Positions 10,093 through 23,244 of a DNA stretch of 64,000 nt are shown piece by piece. Numbering within the stretch: the stretch's first letter is position 1; every line of letters begins with the position of its first letter. Origin of the DNA: an uncultured Pelagibacteraceae bacterium (lineage in GTDB: Bacteria; Pseudomonadota; Alphaproteobacteria; Pelagibacterales; Pelagibacteraceae); contig CACHSH010000002.1 of the NCBI GenBank assembly GCA_902582475.1, positions 1 through 64,000 of the forward strand. Reading direction: 5' to 3'. Both the position numbers and the translations under genes were made by a program. The notes below the pieces were generated by a model, which ran no database searches, was not told the DNA's origin, and saw only the letters and a program-made list of their open reading frames with translations.

Positions 10093-11180
10093 TGAAATTT
10101 TTAAAACAAATTGCTACTAAAGTTTTAATATTAGTTTTTTTTATAAATACCAATCTTTGGTCAAAGGCAGCACCAGAGTCGTTCGCAGATCTTGCTGAGG
10201 AACTAATGCCGTCTGTAGTAAATATTTCAACAACTCAAACGGTTAAAACTCAGGCAAATCCGTTTCCATTTCAATTTCCACCTGGCTCACCATTTGGAGA
10301 AATGTTTAAAGAATTCGATAGACCAACTGAAAGAAAAGCTACTTCTTTGGGATCAGGATTTGTTATTAAAAAAAATGGAACTGTCATTACAAACAACCAT
10401 GTTATAGCCAATGCTGAAGATATAATTGTTAGAATTAATAATAAAGAGTACAAAGCCAAAGTTATTGGCGCCGATCCTTATTCTGATTTAGCTGTTCTAA
10501 AAATTGATACGAAAGAAAGTTTTAAGATAGTAGAGTTTGGTAATTCAGATAAAGCAAGAGTTGGTGACTGGGTTATGGCAATAGGTAATCCATTTGGTTT
10601 AGGCGGCACAGTAACATCAGGAATTATTTCTGCTAGAAACCGAGATATAAATTTGACACGTTACGATGATTTCATTCAGACAGACGCATCTATTAATCAA
10701 GGAAATTCTGGTGGACCTTTATTTGATTTGAACGGAAACGTAATTGGAATTAATACAGCAATTATAAGTCCTTCAGGTGCAAGTAGCGGAATAGGTTTTG
10801 CTATACCCTCAAATTATGCTTCAACAATAATTGATCAACTAATTGAGTTTGGAGAAACTAAAAGAGGTTGGCTTGGTGTAAGAATTCAAGATGTTACTAA
10901 AGAGATAGCATCAATAGCAGGTTTAAATGAACCAAAAGGAGCTTTTATTGGAGGTGTATCCGAGGGCGGGCCCGCTGAAAAAGGTGGAATTATATCTGGC
11001 GACATAATTTTGGAATTTGATGGAGAAAAAATAAAAACTATGAGAAATCTGCCAAGGGTAGTTGCAAATACAATGCCTAATAAGAGAGTTACCGTTAAGA
11101 TATGGAGAGACAAAAAGTTGATTTCTAAAAAGTTAACTCTTGGAAGAATGGAATCAGCAAAAGAATTTAAAGATCGATAG
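10092..11180 (+). CDS. degP: Do-like (DegP/DegQ) periplasmic serine protease with PDZ domain
   Basis: Signal peptide; catalytic triad regions TNNHVIANA, SDLAVLKI, GNSGGPLFDLNG; PDZ GGVSEGGPAEKGGIISGDIIL. Confidence 0.9.
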   Translation: MKFLKQIATKVLILVFFINTNLWSKAAPESFADLAEELMPSVVNISTTQTVKTQANPFPFQFPPGSPFGEMFKEFDRPTERKATSLGSGFVIKKNGTVITNNHVIANAEDIIVRINNKEYKAKVIGADPYSDLAVLKIDTKESFKIVEFGNSDKARVGDWVMAIGNPFGLGGTVTSGIISARNRDINLTRYDDFIQTDASINQGNSGGPLFDLNGNVIGINTAIISPSGASSGIGFAIPSNYASTIIDQLIEFGETKRGWLGVRIQDVTKEIASIAGLNEPKGAFIGGVSEGGPAEKGGIISGDIILEFDGEKIKTMRNLPRVVANTMPNKRVTVKIWRDKKLISKKLTLGRMESAKEFKDR

Positions 11181-12105
11181 TTTGCCTAGAAAAATAAAAA
11201 AAAAAATCATTCTTTTATTTGGACCGACTGCATCTGGAAAATCAAGATTATCAATTGATATCGCAAAAAAATATAATGGAGAAATCTTAAATGCAGATAG
11301 TATGCAGGTATACAAAGAAATTAAAATACTCTCTGCACGACCTGACAAAAGCGAAATTAGACATCATTTATATGGATTCATATCAGCAAATAACAATTTT
11401 TCAGTAGGAAAATGGTGTAAGTTAGCAGCAAAAAAAATAAAAGAAATACAAAAAAGAAAAAAAGTTCCTATTGTGGTTGGTGGGACTGGTCTTTACTTCA
11501 GGGCATTAACAGAAGGCTTGGTCAAAATACCAAAAGTGAAAAAAATAGATTATTCTCATTTGAGTCCCACAGAAAGGTGGATGATTGGAAATCACTATCA
11601 TAAAAAAAATCCAACAATGTTTGAGGGTATTAATCAAAATGATATTCAACGGGTTTCAAGAGCTATTTCAGTTTATGAAGGAACAGGTTTAACTCTTAAA
11701 GAATGGCAGAATAAAGAAAATAAAAAATATTTTAATTCTTCAGACTTTATTAAATTGTGTCTATTACCTTCAAAAGAGGATTTAGAAAAAAATATAAAAA
11801 ATAGATTTAATCAAATGTTAAAAAAAGGTGCTTTGCATGAAGTTAGAAAATATAAAAAAAAATTTTTAATTCCAGCTTCTTATGTTTCGGCTAACTCAAT
11901 TATCGGTATTTACGAAATTGGTCTATATCAACAAAAAGCAATTACTCTTGAAGATCTAAAAGAGAGAGTGCTTATCAGAACTCGGCAATATGCTAAGAGG
12001 CAATATACCTGGCAAAGAGGCCAGATGAAGGATTGGAAACAGTTCAGTGATACCAATTATCTTGATTTAAGAAAAAAAATTCTAAGTTATTTATCTAAAA
12101 CTTGA
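11140..12105 (+). CDS. miaA: tRNA dimethylallyltransferase
   Basis: LLFGPTASGKSRLSIDIA; NADSMQVY; VVGGTGLYFRAL; TRQYAKRQYTW. Start uncertain: TTG at 11140, or TTG at 11182 just after the degP stop. Confidence 0.92.
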   Translation: MEEWNQQKNLKIDSLPRKIKKKIILLFGPTASGKSRLSIDIAKKYNGEILNADSMQVYKEIKILSARPDKSEIRHHLYGFISANNNFSVGKWCKLAAKKIKEIQKRKKVPIVVGGTGLYFRALTEGLVKIPKVKKIDYSHLSPTERWMIGNHYHKKNPTMFEGINQNDIQRVSRAISVYEGTGLTLKEWQNKENKKYFNSSDFIKLCLLPSKEDLEKNIKNRFNQMLKKGALHEVRKYKKKFLIPASYVSANSIIGIYEIGLYQQKAITLEDLKERVLIRTRQYAKRQYTWQRGQMKDWKQFSDTNYLDLRKKILSYLSKT

Positions 12106-12135
12106 CCCAAAATTTTCCTAAGATAGATTATATTT

Positions 12136-13899
12136 ATGGGAAAATTAATATCAGGTGCTGAAATTGTTTTTAAAGTTCTAGAGCATCGTAAAGTTGAGCA
12201 TATATTCGGTTATCCAGGAGGAGCGGTGCTACCAATTTACGATGAATTGAAAAATCACAAAACTATAAAGCATATTTTAGCACGTCACGAACAAGGAGCA
12301 GGTCATGCCGCAGAAGGATACGCAAGATCTTCTGGAAAGCCAGGAGTAATGTTAGTTACATCTGGTCCTGGAGCTACTAATGCAGTTACTGCTTTAACCG
12401 ATGCTTATATGGACTCGGTTCCAATTGTTTGTATAAGTGGACAAGTACCAACTCACTTAATAGGTACAGATGCTTTTCAAGAATGTGATACTACCGGAAT
12501 TACAAGACCATGTACTAAACATAATTGGTTAGTAAAAGATGTAAATGATTTAGCAAGTGTTATGGATCAAGCTTTTGATGTTGCAACATCTGGAAGGCCT
12601 GGTCCAGTTCTAGTAGACATTCCAAAAGATATTCAGTTTAAAAAGACAAATTTTTTTTTAAAAAATAAAAAATATAAAAAACCAAACGGAGAATTAAGAA
12701 GTAAGATTAGTAATTCCGACATTGATAAGGTAATTCAAATGATGAAAAAATCTTCTAAACCAGTTTTTTATACTGGTGGAGGAGTGATCAACTCTGGTCC
12801 AGAGGCGAGCAAATTATTAAGAGAGCTTGTTTCATTAACTGGTTTTCCAATAACATCTACACTTCAAGGTTTAGGAGCTTACCCAGGAGACGATCCAATG
12901 TTTCTAGGCATGCTAGGGATGCACGGTACATATGAAGCAAATAATGCGATGCATGATTGTGACTTAATGATAAACATAGGGGCAAGATTTGATGATAGAA
13001 TAACTGGCAAAGTTGATGAGTTTTCTCCGAAGTCAAAAAAAATTCATGTAGATATAGATCCTTCTTCGATAGGAAAAAACATAAAAGTAGATCTAGCTAT
13101 TGTTAGTGATATTGAAAGTTTTTTAAAATCTTTAAATAAAAGATTTAAAGATAAAAATAAAGATTTTTTAAATTCAAATAAATCAAATACATCAAAATGG
13201 TGGAAAGATATTGATAAGTGGAGACAAAAAAAATCTTTAGGTTTTAAAAATAGTAATCAAGTAATTAAACCTCAGCATGCTGTTCAAAGACTTTATGAGT
13301 TATCTAAGCACAAAGACACCTATATCACCACAGAAGTTGGTCAACATCAAATGTGGGCAGCTCAACATTATAAATTTAACAAACCAAATAGATGGATGAC
13401 TTCAGGAGGTCTAGGAACTATGGGTTATGGTTTGCCAGCCGCAGTAGGTGTCCAAGTTGCTAATCCAGATAAATTAGTCATTGATATTGCTGGTGAAGCA
13501 TCTGTTTTAATGACAATGCAAGAGATGTCAACAGCAGTGCAATATAATCTACCAATAAAAATATTTATTTTAAACAACCAATACATGGGGATGGTTAGAC
13601 AATGGCAAGAACTACTTCATGAAAAAAATTATTCCGAAAGTTATACAGCTGCATTACCTGATTTTGTTAAACTTGCCGAAGCATATGGTTGTGTTGGTAT
13701 ACAGGCAAAAAAACCAGATGAGTTAGATGAAAAAATTAAAGAAATGATTGCTATAAACAAACCTGTTATTTTTGATTGCGTAGTAGATCCTAATGAAAAT
13801 TGTTTCCCTATGATTCCTTCAGGAAAACCTCATAATCAAATGCTACTTGGACCTGAGGATGATGAAGAAATTTCTAGTGAAGGAAAGGTTTTAGTTTAA
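12136..13899 (+). CDS. ilvI: acetolactate synthase large subunit
   Basis: FGYPGGAVLPIYDEL; HEQGAGHAAEGYAR; TSGPGATNAVT; ThDP motif region GEASVLMTMQEMSTA. Confidence 0.95.
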   Translation: MGKLISGAEIVFKVLEHRKVEHIFGYPGGAVLPIYDELKNHKTIKHILARHEQGAGHAAEGYARSSGKPGVMLVTSGPGATNAVTALTDAYMDSVPIVCISGQVPTHLIGTDAFQECDTTGITRPCTKHNWLVKDVNDLASVMDQAFDVATSGRPGPVLVDIPKDIQFKKTNFFLKNKKYKKPNGELRSKISNSDIDKVIQMMKKSSKPVFYTGGGVINSGPEASKLLRELVSLTGFPITSTLQGLGAYPGDDPMFLGMLGMHGTYEANNAMHDCDLMINIGARFDDRITGKVDEFSPKSKKIHVDIDPSSIGKNIKVDLAIVSDIESFLKSLNKRFKDKNKDFLNSNKSNTSKWWKDIDKWRQKKSLGFKNSNQVIKPQHAVQRLYELSKHKDTYITTEVGQHQMWAAQHYKFNKPNRWMTSGGLGTMGYGLPAAVGVQVANPDKLVIDIAGEASVLMTMQEMSTAVQYNLPIKIFILNNQYMGMVRQWQELLHEKNYSESYTAALPDFVKLAEAYGCVGIQAKKPDELDEKIKEMIAINKPVIFDCVVDPNENCFPMIPSGKPHNQMLLGPEDDEEISSEGKVLV

Positions 13900-14448
13900 A
13901 TGAAAGCTCCCAAATCCGCATATAGTGCCGCAATCAAAACAGGAAAAGTCGAAAAACATATTATGGTTATTTGGGTAGATAATGAAGCAGGTGTTTTAGC
14001 AAGGGTAGTTGGTTTATTTTCTGGTAGAGGCTATAATATCGAGTCATTAGCCGTCGCAGAGATTGATAAAAAACAAAAACTCTCAAGAATTACTCTTGTT
14101 ACATCAGGCTCACCTGAGGTTATTTCACAAATTAAAAAACAGCTTGAAAAATTAGTGCCAGTTCACAAAGTTGCGGATTTTATGAGAAACGACCCCAAAA
14201 TCATTTTTAGAGATATGGCTTTGTTAAAAGTAATATCTAATGAAAAAAAAAGAAGCAAAGCCAAGAAATTATGTAAAAAATTTGATCCTGTTGTTCTTGA
14301 CAAAAGTAATAAATCAATAGTTATTCAAGTTACAGCATTAAGGAGAGAAATTGATAAACTTGTAAACGATCTAAAACCTTTAGGTTTAGCAAGTGTTTCA
14401 AGAACAGGGGCGGTAGCTATGACTAGAGGTGCTGAAATTTTTAAATAA
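13900..14448 (+). CDS. ilvH: acetolactate synthase small subunit (ACT domain)
   Basis: [49 protein letters not shown]; directly follows ilvI. Confidence 0.95.
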   Translation: MKAPKSAYSAAIKTGKVEKHIMVIWVDNEAGVLARVVGLFSGRGYNIESLAVAEIDKKQKLSRITLVTSGSPEVISQIKKQLEKLVPVHKVADFMRNDPKIIFRDMALLKVISNEKKRSKAKKLCKKFDPVVLDKSNKSIVIQVTALRREIDKLVNDLKPLGLASVSRTGAVAMTRGAEIFK

Positions 14449-14462
14449 TAAAGGAGAATAAA

Positions 14463-15482
14463 ATGAAAATGTTTTATGAAAAAGATGCAAATGTAAGTTT
14501 AATAAAAGATAAAAAAGTAGCGATATTTGGCTATGGTAGCCAGGGACATGCTCATGCATTAAATTTAAAAGATAGTGGAGTGAAAAATGTTGTTGTTGCA
14601 CTTAGAGAAGGCTCTTCAAGTAAAAAAAAAGCAGAGAGTGAAGGATTGAAAGTAATGTCCTTATCCGACGCTGCTGCTTGGGCTGATGTCGTAATGGTTC
14701 TTACTCCAGATGAACTTCAAGCATCTATTTATAAAAATCATATTGAGCAACGAATGCGACAAGGGACAAGCTTAGCTTTTGCACACGGTCTTAATATTCA
14801 TTTTAATTTAATTAACTCGAGAAAAGATTTAGATGTTTTCATGGTTGCACCAAAGGGTCCTGGTCACTTAGTAAGGAGTGAGTATCAAAGAGGTGGAGGC
14901 GTCCCTTGCTTAATGGCAGTTCATAAAGATAGCTCTGGTAAGGCAAGAGATCTTGCTATGTCTTATGCATGTGCTGTTGGTGGTGGAAGGTCAGGTATTA
15001 TTGAAACTACTTTTAAAGACGAATGTGAAACAGATTTATTTGGTGAACAAACTGTTTTATGCGGAGGATTGGTTGAGCTTATTAAAAATGGATTTGAAAC
15101 TTTAACAGAGGCAGGATATCCGCCCGAGATGGCATATTTTGAAACTCTTCATGAGGTAAAATTAATTGTAGATTTGATATATGAAGGTGGAATTGCAAAT
15201 ATGAATTACTCAATTTCTAATACAGCAGAGTATGGAGAGTATGTTTCAGGAAAGAAAATTGTAGACTCTAAAACAAAAGAAAGAATGAAAGAGGTTTTAA
15301 AAAATATTCAGTCAGGTAAATTCACAAAGCAATGGATGGACGAGTGCAAAGGTGGACAGAAAAATTTTTTAAAAATGAGAGAAGAATTAGCAAAACACCC
15401 TATTGAAAAAGTTGGAAAAAAACTTAGAGATTTGATGCCTTGGATTGGTAAGAATAAATTGGTCGATAAATCAAAGAATTAA
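14463..15482 (+). CDS. ilvC: ketol-acid reductoisomerase
   Basis: [52 protein letters not shown] just upstream. Confidence 0.96.
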   Translation: MKMFYEKDANVSLIKDKKVAIFGYGSQGHAHALNLKDSGVKNVVVALREGSSSKKKAESEGLKVMSLSDAAAWADVVMVLTPDELQASIYKNHIEQRMRQGTSLAFAHGLNIHFNLINSRKDLDVFMVAPKGPGHLVRSEYQRGGGVPCLMAVHKDSSGKARDLAMSYACAVGGGRSGIIETTFKDECETDLFGEQTVLCGGLVELIKNGFETLTEAGYPPEMAYFETLHEVKLIVDLIYEGGIANMNYSISNTAEYGEYVSGKKIVDSKTKERMKEVLKNIQSGKFTKQWMDECKGGQKNFLKMREELAKHPIEKVGKKLRDLMPWIGKNKLVDKSKN

Positions 15483-15576
15483 CCTAATCTGGATCTAAAA
15501 TTATCGCTTTTTCAATAAATATTTTGCAAATTAACGTATTAATTGTATTATATTGATAATCAAAAAAGCAAACAAC

Positions 15577-18178
<2,602 letters not shown>

Positions 18179-18196
18179 GATTATCGAATTTAAAAA

Positions 18197-19054
18197 ATGT
18201 CTACAAGCCGAGATGATTTTGGTATAGTTATTCGTTCGGCTCTTTTGCAAAGAGGAGCAAAACAGAAGTTCTCTTTATTTGCTTTAATTTTACTTTCTTT
18301 ATTTATTTTTGTTCTAGACAATTCAAACCTAAAACCTATTAAAATTTTGCGAAGTCTTATTAACGACGGTATATACAGAATATCTGCTGTTTCATCTTCT
18401 CCTATTAAATTTTCAGGCGCTTCAAAAGATTTTTTTGTAAAACATATTTTTACTTACCAAGAGAATGAGAGATTAAGAAAGGAATTAGAGGATTTAAAAA
18501 ATAAAGACTTCCAAAGTTCTTTCTTAGAGTCTGAAAATAATAAGTTACAAAATGTCTTGGAGTTAGAAAAAAGCTCCCCTTATACTGTCGTAAATGCAAA
18601 GGTAATTCTTGATAAGAATAGTCCCTATTTAAATTCAGTAATAATTAACAAAGGTAGCAATTCAGGTATAAAATTGGGTATGCCAGTTCTTAACGAAGGT
18701 TATCTCGCGGGAAGAATTGTAGAAGTTAATTTTGTGTCCTCAAGAATTTTACTTCTTAATGATCTTAATAGTAGAATACCAGTAGTCGTCTCTCCATCAG
18801 GCACACAAGCTATATTATCTGGCATCGGCAAGAGAAAACCGAGTTTAGAGTATTTACCTGATAATTTCATTTTAGGTGATAAAGAAAATATCGTTTTCAC
18901 ATCAGGAAAAGATGGAGTTCTTTACCCAGGGATTGCAGTTGGCAAGATAGTTCTTGAAGATAATAAAAAATTGGTAAAACTTTTTTCAGATCCAGATCAA
19001 ATTATATTTGTAAGCGTTGCTTTAGAGCAGCAGGAAGATGGTGGGGCAAGATAA
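18197..19054 (+). CDS. mreC: rod shape-determining protein MreC
   Basis: N-terminal TM, coiled coil, SPYLNSVIINKGSNSGIKLGMPVLNEGYLAGRIVEV; between mreB and mreD. Confidence 0.93.
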   Translation: MSTSRDDFGIVIRSALLQRGAKQKFSLFALILLSLFIFVLDNSNLKPIKILRSLINDGIYRISAVSSSPIKFSGASKDFFVKHIFTYQENERLRKELEDLKNKDFQSSFLESENNKLQNVLELEKSSPYTVVNAKVILDKNSPYLNSVIINKGSNSGIKLGMPVLNEGYLAGRIVEVNFVSSRILLLNDLNSRIPVVVSPSGTQAILSGIGKRKPSLEYLPDNFILGDKENIVFTSGKDGVLYPGIAVGKIVLEDNKKLVKLFSDPDQIIFVSVALEQQEDGGAR

Positions 19055-19055
19055 A

Positions 19056-19571
19056 ATGGCTCTTATACTATCAAAATTCAAAGACTCATTATTCAAGCTT
19101 GGTCCTTTAATTTTATTAATTTATGTTTGTATTTCAGAATTTCATACACAATTTTATTATTGGGCAATATTTTCTTTTAATTTACAATTCATAGTAATTT
19201 ATTATTGGATTTTAAGAGATCCAGATATTTTAGGTTATGGTTTTGTATTTATTTGTGGATTTATAAATGATGTGGTTCTAAGTTTACCACTAGGAACAAG
19301 CGCATTATCGTATTTATTTGTTTCATTAGTTGCGGCGTATGTGAGAAATGCAACTGTTAGAACTTCTTTATTTACAGACTGGTTTACATTCGTTATCGCT
19401 GTATTTATTGGAAATTTTATTTATTTCTTTTTAATGAATAGATTTGCTGATGCAGGAATTCAATATACAACATTATTTTATAATTCTCTTTTCACTTTTA
19501 TTTTGTATCCTTTATTTTGGTCAATTTTTGAGATCTATAAAAAAGTAACTTTCGCAAGGAGAAATGATTAG
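19056..19571 (+). CDS. mreD: rod shape-determining protein MreD
   Basis: Multi-TM protein with DILGYGFVFICGFINDVVLSLPLGTSAL; operon position; start set at MALILSKF (ORF track start at 19038 is within mreC). Confidence 0.88.
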   Translation: MALILSKFKDSLFKLGPLILLIYVCISEFHTQFYYWAIFSFNLQFIVIYYWILRDPDILGYGFVFICGFINDVVLSLPLGTSALSYLFVSLVAAYVRNATVRTSLFTDWFTFVIAVFIGNFIYFFLMNRFADAGIQYTTLFYNSLFTFILYPLFWSIFEIYKKVTFARRND

Positions 19572-21516
19572 CGATTCTGGTGGTGGTAGTAAAATAAGAT
19601 TAATAGGCAGAAGAATGTTTATACTGACTGCTGCAAAAGCAGTAGTTGTCTTTGGAGTTGTTGGAAGGTTAATCTCTTTACAAATCAATGAAAGCAAAAA
19701 ATATAAAACTCTTTCTGATAAAAACAGATTTAGGGAGTGGAAGTTTGCACCCCCGCGTGGTGTCATAAAAGATTATTTTGGTGAGGAAATAGCATCTAAT
19801 GAAAAAGTTTTCCAACTTCATTTAATTCCAGAAAATGCAGAAAATCTTTCTGCTTTAATTTACAGATTAAAAAATATTTTAAAAATGTCTGATAAGGCTG
19901 TTTTTAGAATTCAAAAAAAAATTAAATCACAGAAACCTTGGGATCCAGTTATCATTTCAGATAATTTAACCTGGGCAGAATTTTCAAGGATAAATTTATT
20001 TTTACATGAATTGCAAGGTGTTGAACCAATAATATCAGTAGCCAGAGTATATCGTGAGCAATCTTCATCTCATGTAATTGGATATGTTTCAAAAATAAGT
20101 AAAAGAGATTTACAGAAAAAGAATTACTTAGCAAATATGAAAGCTGCAGGAATGAGAGTTGGTAAAACTGGTTTAGAGAATAAACTTGACTCAGAAATTA
20201 TCGGAGATGTAGGTCATAAAAGGTATGAGGTAAATGCTTTTGGAAAGAGAATTAAAGAGGTTTCCATTGACCAAGGTAAAAGTGGAAAAAGCTATAAAAC
20301 AACTCTTGATTTAGAACTTCAAAATCTTTCTGCAAATTTATTAAAAGATAAAGCAGGAGCAATATGTGTAATGGATATTTATCGAGGCGATATCATTACA
20401 ATGGTTTCCTCTCCAACTTTTGATCCCAACAAGTTTGTACATGGTATTAATACAAAAGATTGGAAAGAATTAATCAATCACAGAGATAAGCCTTTAGTAA
20501 ACAAAGCTATATCTGGATTGTACCCACCGGGATCTACAATAAAGGGTTTAGTTGCGATTAGTGCACTAGAGAATGATGTAGTTAATACAAAAATGGTTCA
20601 ACAATGCAGCGGAAGCATAGAACTTTACGGAGAAAAATTCCATTGCTGGAAGAAAAAAGGTCATGGATTTGTTGATATGCGAAAAGCAATAAAGGAGTCG
20701 TGTGATGTATATTTTTATGAAGTAGCAAGAAGATTAGGTATTGATAGACTTTCAGAAACTGCAAGAGCATATGGATTAGGTGACACTATGGTCAAAGGTT
20801 TTTTTGAAGAAAAAACTGGAGTAGTCCCAAATACGAAGTGGAAAAAAGAAAGAATAGGAAAATCTTGGTACTTAGGTGAAACACTTCATAGTGGTATCGG
20901 TCAAGGTTACTGGCAAACAACACCAATGCAACTTTGTCTTATGACGGCAAGAATTGCTAACGGTGGTTATGATGTGGAACCTAGAATAGTTTTAGGTGAG
21001 AAAAGTAAATTTAGTATATTTGCTGAGAAAAAGAAGAATCCAAAATCACTTGAAGAATTTTTCAATAGTGATGTATCGAATGAATTTGATGATACAACAA
21101 TTGATTTAGGCTACAAGCCATTATTTAGAAATCAAGAAAATATAAATTTTGTAAAAGAAGCATTCTTTGGAGCTACAAATGAGCCTGGCGGGACATCATA
21201 TGGATCAAGATTAAACAAAAAAGAATTTATGTACGCAGGTAAAACAGGTACATCGCAGGTGAGAAGAATTACTGAAAAACAAAGAGAACTCGAAATAAAA
21301 AATGAAGACTTACCTTACGAACAAAGAGATCACGCACTTTTTGTTGCCTTTGCTCCTTACAGCGAACCACAGTATTCAATTAGTGTAGTCATCGAACATG
21401 GAGGATCTGGAAGTAAAAGTGCAGCGCCAATTGCAAAGAAAGTAATAAAAAAATTATTAGAGAGACATCCATTAAGACAACAAATTCACGATAATTATAT
21501 AGGTGAAGATGTTTAG
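19564..21516 (+). CDS. mrdA: penicillin-binding protein 2
   Basis: Transpeptidase motifs SGLYPPGSTIKG (SxxK), SCD, AGKTGTSQV (KTG); N-terminal APPRGVIKDYFG. Confidence 0.96.
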   Translation: MISDSGGGSKIRLIGRRMFILTAAKAVVVFGVVGRLISLQINESKKYKTLSDKNRFREWKFAPPRGVIKDYFGEEIASNEKVFQLHLIPENAENLSALIYRLKNILKMSDKAVFRIQKKIKSQKPWDPVIISDNLTWAEFSRINLFLHELQGVEPIISVARVYREQSSSHVIGYVSKISKRDLQKKNYLANMKAAGMRVGKTGLENKLDSEIIGDVGHKRYEVNAFGKRIKEVSIDQGKSGKSYKTTLDLELQNLSANLLKDKAGAICVMDIYRGDIITMVSSPTFDPNKFVHGINTKDWKELINHRDKPLVNKAISGLYPPGSTIKGLVAISALENDVVNTKMVQQCSGSIELYGEKFHCWKKKGHGFVDMRKAIKESCDVYFYEVARRLGIDRLSETARAYGLGDTMVKGFFEEKTGVVPNTKWKKERIGKSWYLGETLHSGIGQGYWQTTPMQLCLMTARIANGGYDVEPRIVLGEKSKFSIFAEKKKNPKSLEEFFNSDVSNEFDDTTIDLGYKPLFRNQENINFVKEAFFGATNEPGGTSYGSRLNKKEFMYAGKTGTSQVRRITEKQRELEIKNEDLPYEQRDHALFVAFAPYSEPQYSISVVIEHGGSGSKSAAPIAKKVIKKLLERHPLRQQIHDNYIGEDV

Positions 21517-22634
21517 ATCTGGCTCAATACAATCTCATTTGACTTTTAGGGATAAAATATTTTCCCTTGATCTTACCTTAACAATTTGTATTTTTTTAAT
21601 CGGTATAATTAGTTTTTTTTGCTATGTACTCAACGGATGGCGGGCAATTTGCTTATCATACCAAAAGTCATATCGTGAGATTTTTATTATTTTTTTTATT
21701 ATTTTTTATTGTATCTTTTGTCAAAACAAGTTTTTGGTATAGTTCTGCTACTCTTTTTTATCTAGGAATTTTATTTTTATTAATTTTGGTTAAATTTTTC
21801 GGTTTAACTTCTTCAGGCTCTCAAAGATGGTTAGATCTTTATTTTTTAAATTTGCAGCCATCTGAATTAATGAAAATTGGACTTATATTATTTTTGGCAA
21901 AATATTATCATAATATTTCTTCGGGAGATGTGAATAAATTTAGGTATTTAGCTCAACCATTATTAGCACTTTTATTCCCAGTAATATTAGTTATAACACA
22001 ACCGGATCTTGGAACATCTTTTTTAATTGCGGTTGGTGGAATAATAGTTGTTTGGTTAGCTGGCGTAAAAATGAAATTTTTTGCTTATCTAGGAGGTCTT
22101 TTTTTACTTTCAGCACCTGTAGCTATTTCATTTCTTAAACCTTATCAAAAATCAAGAATTTTAACTTTTTTAGATCCATCAAGAGACCCTTTGGGTGCAG
22201 GATATCAAATCACACAATCTAAAATAGCCATTGGTTCAGGTGGTCTTTTGGGAAAAGGTTTTTTAGAAGGATCACAGAGTTATCTTGATTACCTACCAGA
22301 AAAACATACTGATTTTATATTTACATTGTTTTCGGAAGAGTTTGGTTTTTTTGGTTCAATGACAATATTGCTAATTTATATTTTAATCACTTGGAGAATA
22401 GTAAGCATAGGCCACACTTTAAGAACAAGTTTTGGTAGACTATATTGTTACAGTTTTGCCACAGCTTTCTTTATTTATGTAGCTGTAAACATGGGTATGG
22501 TTTTGGGATTAATACCAATCGTAGGTGCACCTTTGCCAATAATGTCTTACGGCGGCTCTTCTATGATGGCAATTATGATCGGTTTGGGTATTGTTATGAG
22601 TTGTAAGATACATAAAGATCAATCTCTAGGCTAA
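21509..22634 (+). pseudogene. rodA: RodA (SEDS glycosyltransferase), reading frame interrupted at a T8 tract
   Basis: 5' part in frame 21509-21742 (MFRSGSIQSHLTFRDKIFSLDLTLTICIFLIGIISFF) and remainder in ORF 21624-22634 (MYSTDGGQFAYHTKSHIVRF ... GSQRWLDLYFLNLQPSELMKI ... LPIMSYGGSSM). Removing one T from T8 (21613-21620) gives continuous ...GIISFFAMYSTDGGQF. May be functional through slippage or be a sequencing error. Confidence 0.8.
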
Positions 22635-22717
22635 TACAACTAAAAGTATGTAAAATTAACAAAAAAATTAACAATTCTTCAGTTGCATTAATTCAAATAA
22701 TTTGCTGTTATATCTAT

Positions 22718-23182
22718 ATGTTTGGTAAAAAGAAACCTGATGCTCCAAGACCTTTAAATGATACTGGCAGATCATTAATAAGTGAAACTTTTTCTTTAGA
22801 AGGAACATTAAGAACTTCTGGGGCTATAGATATCGCGGGACTTATTAAAGGCCCTGTTTACACTAATGATTTGGTTGTAAAAGATACAGGTTCAATTGTT
22901 GGACCAGTAGAAACTGACAAAATTGAAATTTACGGTCACCTCGAGGGTAAAGTTGTGGCTAAAACAATTATAATCGGTAGCACAGCTGTTGTTAAAGGAG
23001 ATATTCTTTTCAGTGAAACTTTGAAAACAGAAGAAGGTGCAGATATTAACGGTTATATTAAGAAAACAGAAAGCACGAGTTTAGAAGCTGCTCAAGACGA
23101 ATTCAAACTTGAGGCTATTGAAGCCAAAGATAAGGAAAAAGTTTCTAAAAAAGGCCGACCAAAAATAGTTGCTAGCAACTAA
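22718..23182 (+). CDS. bactofilin (polymer-forming cytoskeletal protein)
   Basis: LISETFSLEGTLRTSGAIDIAGLIKGPVYTNDLVVKDTGSIVGPVETDKIEIYGHLEGKVVA beta-helix repeat; downstream of the mre/rod genes. Confidence 0.9.
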   Translation: MFGKKKPDAPRPLNDTGRSLISETFSLEGTLRTSGAIDIAGLIKGPVYTNDLVVKDTGSIVGPVETDKIEIYGHLEGKVVAKTIIIGSTAVVKGDILFSETLKTEEGADINGYIKKTESTSLEAAQDEFKLEAIEAKDKEKVSKKGRPKIVASN

Positions 23183-23244
23183 TAAAAAGAAGTACAATTC
23201 ACCACAGTTTAATAAAGAAAAATTTGGCTTAAATCATATTTTAA

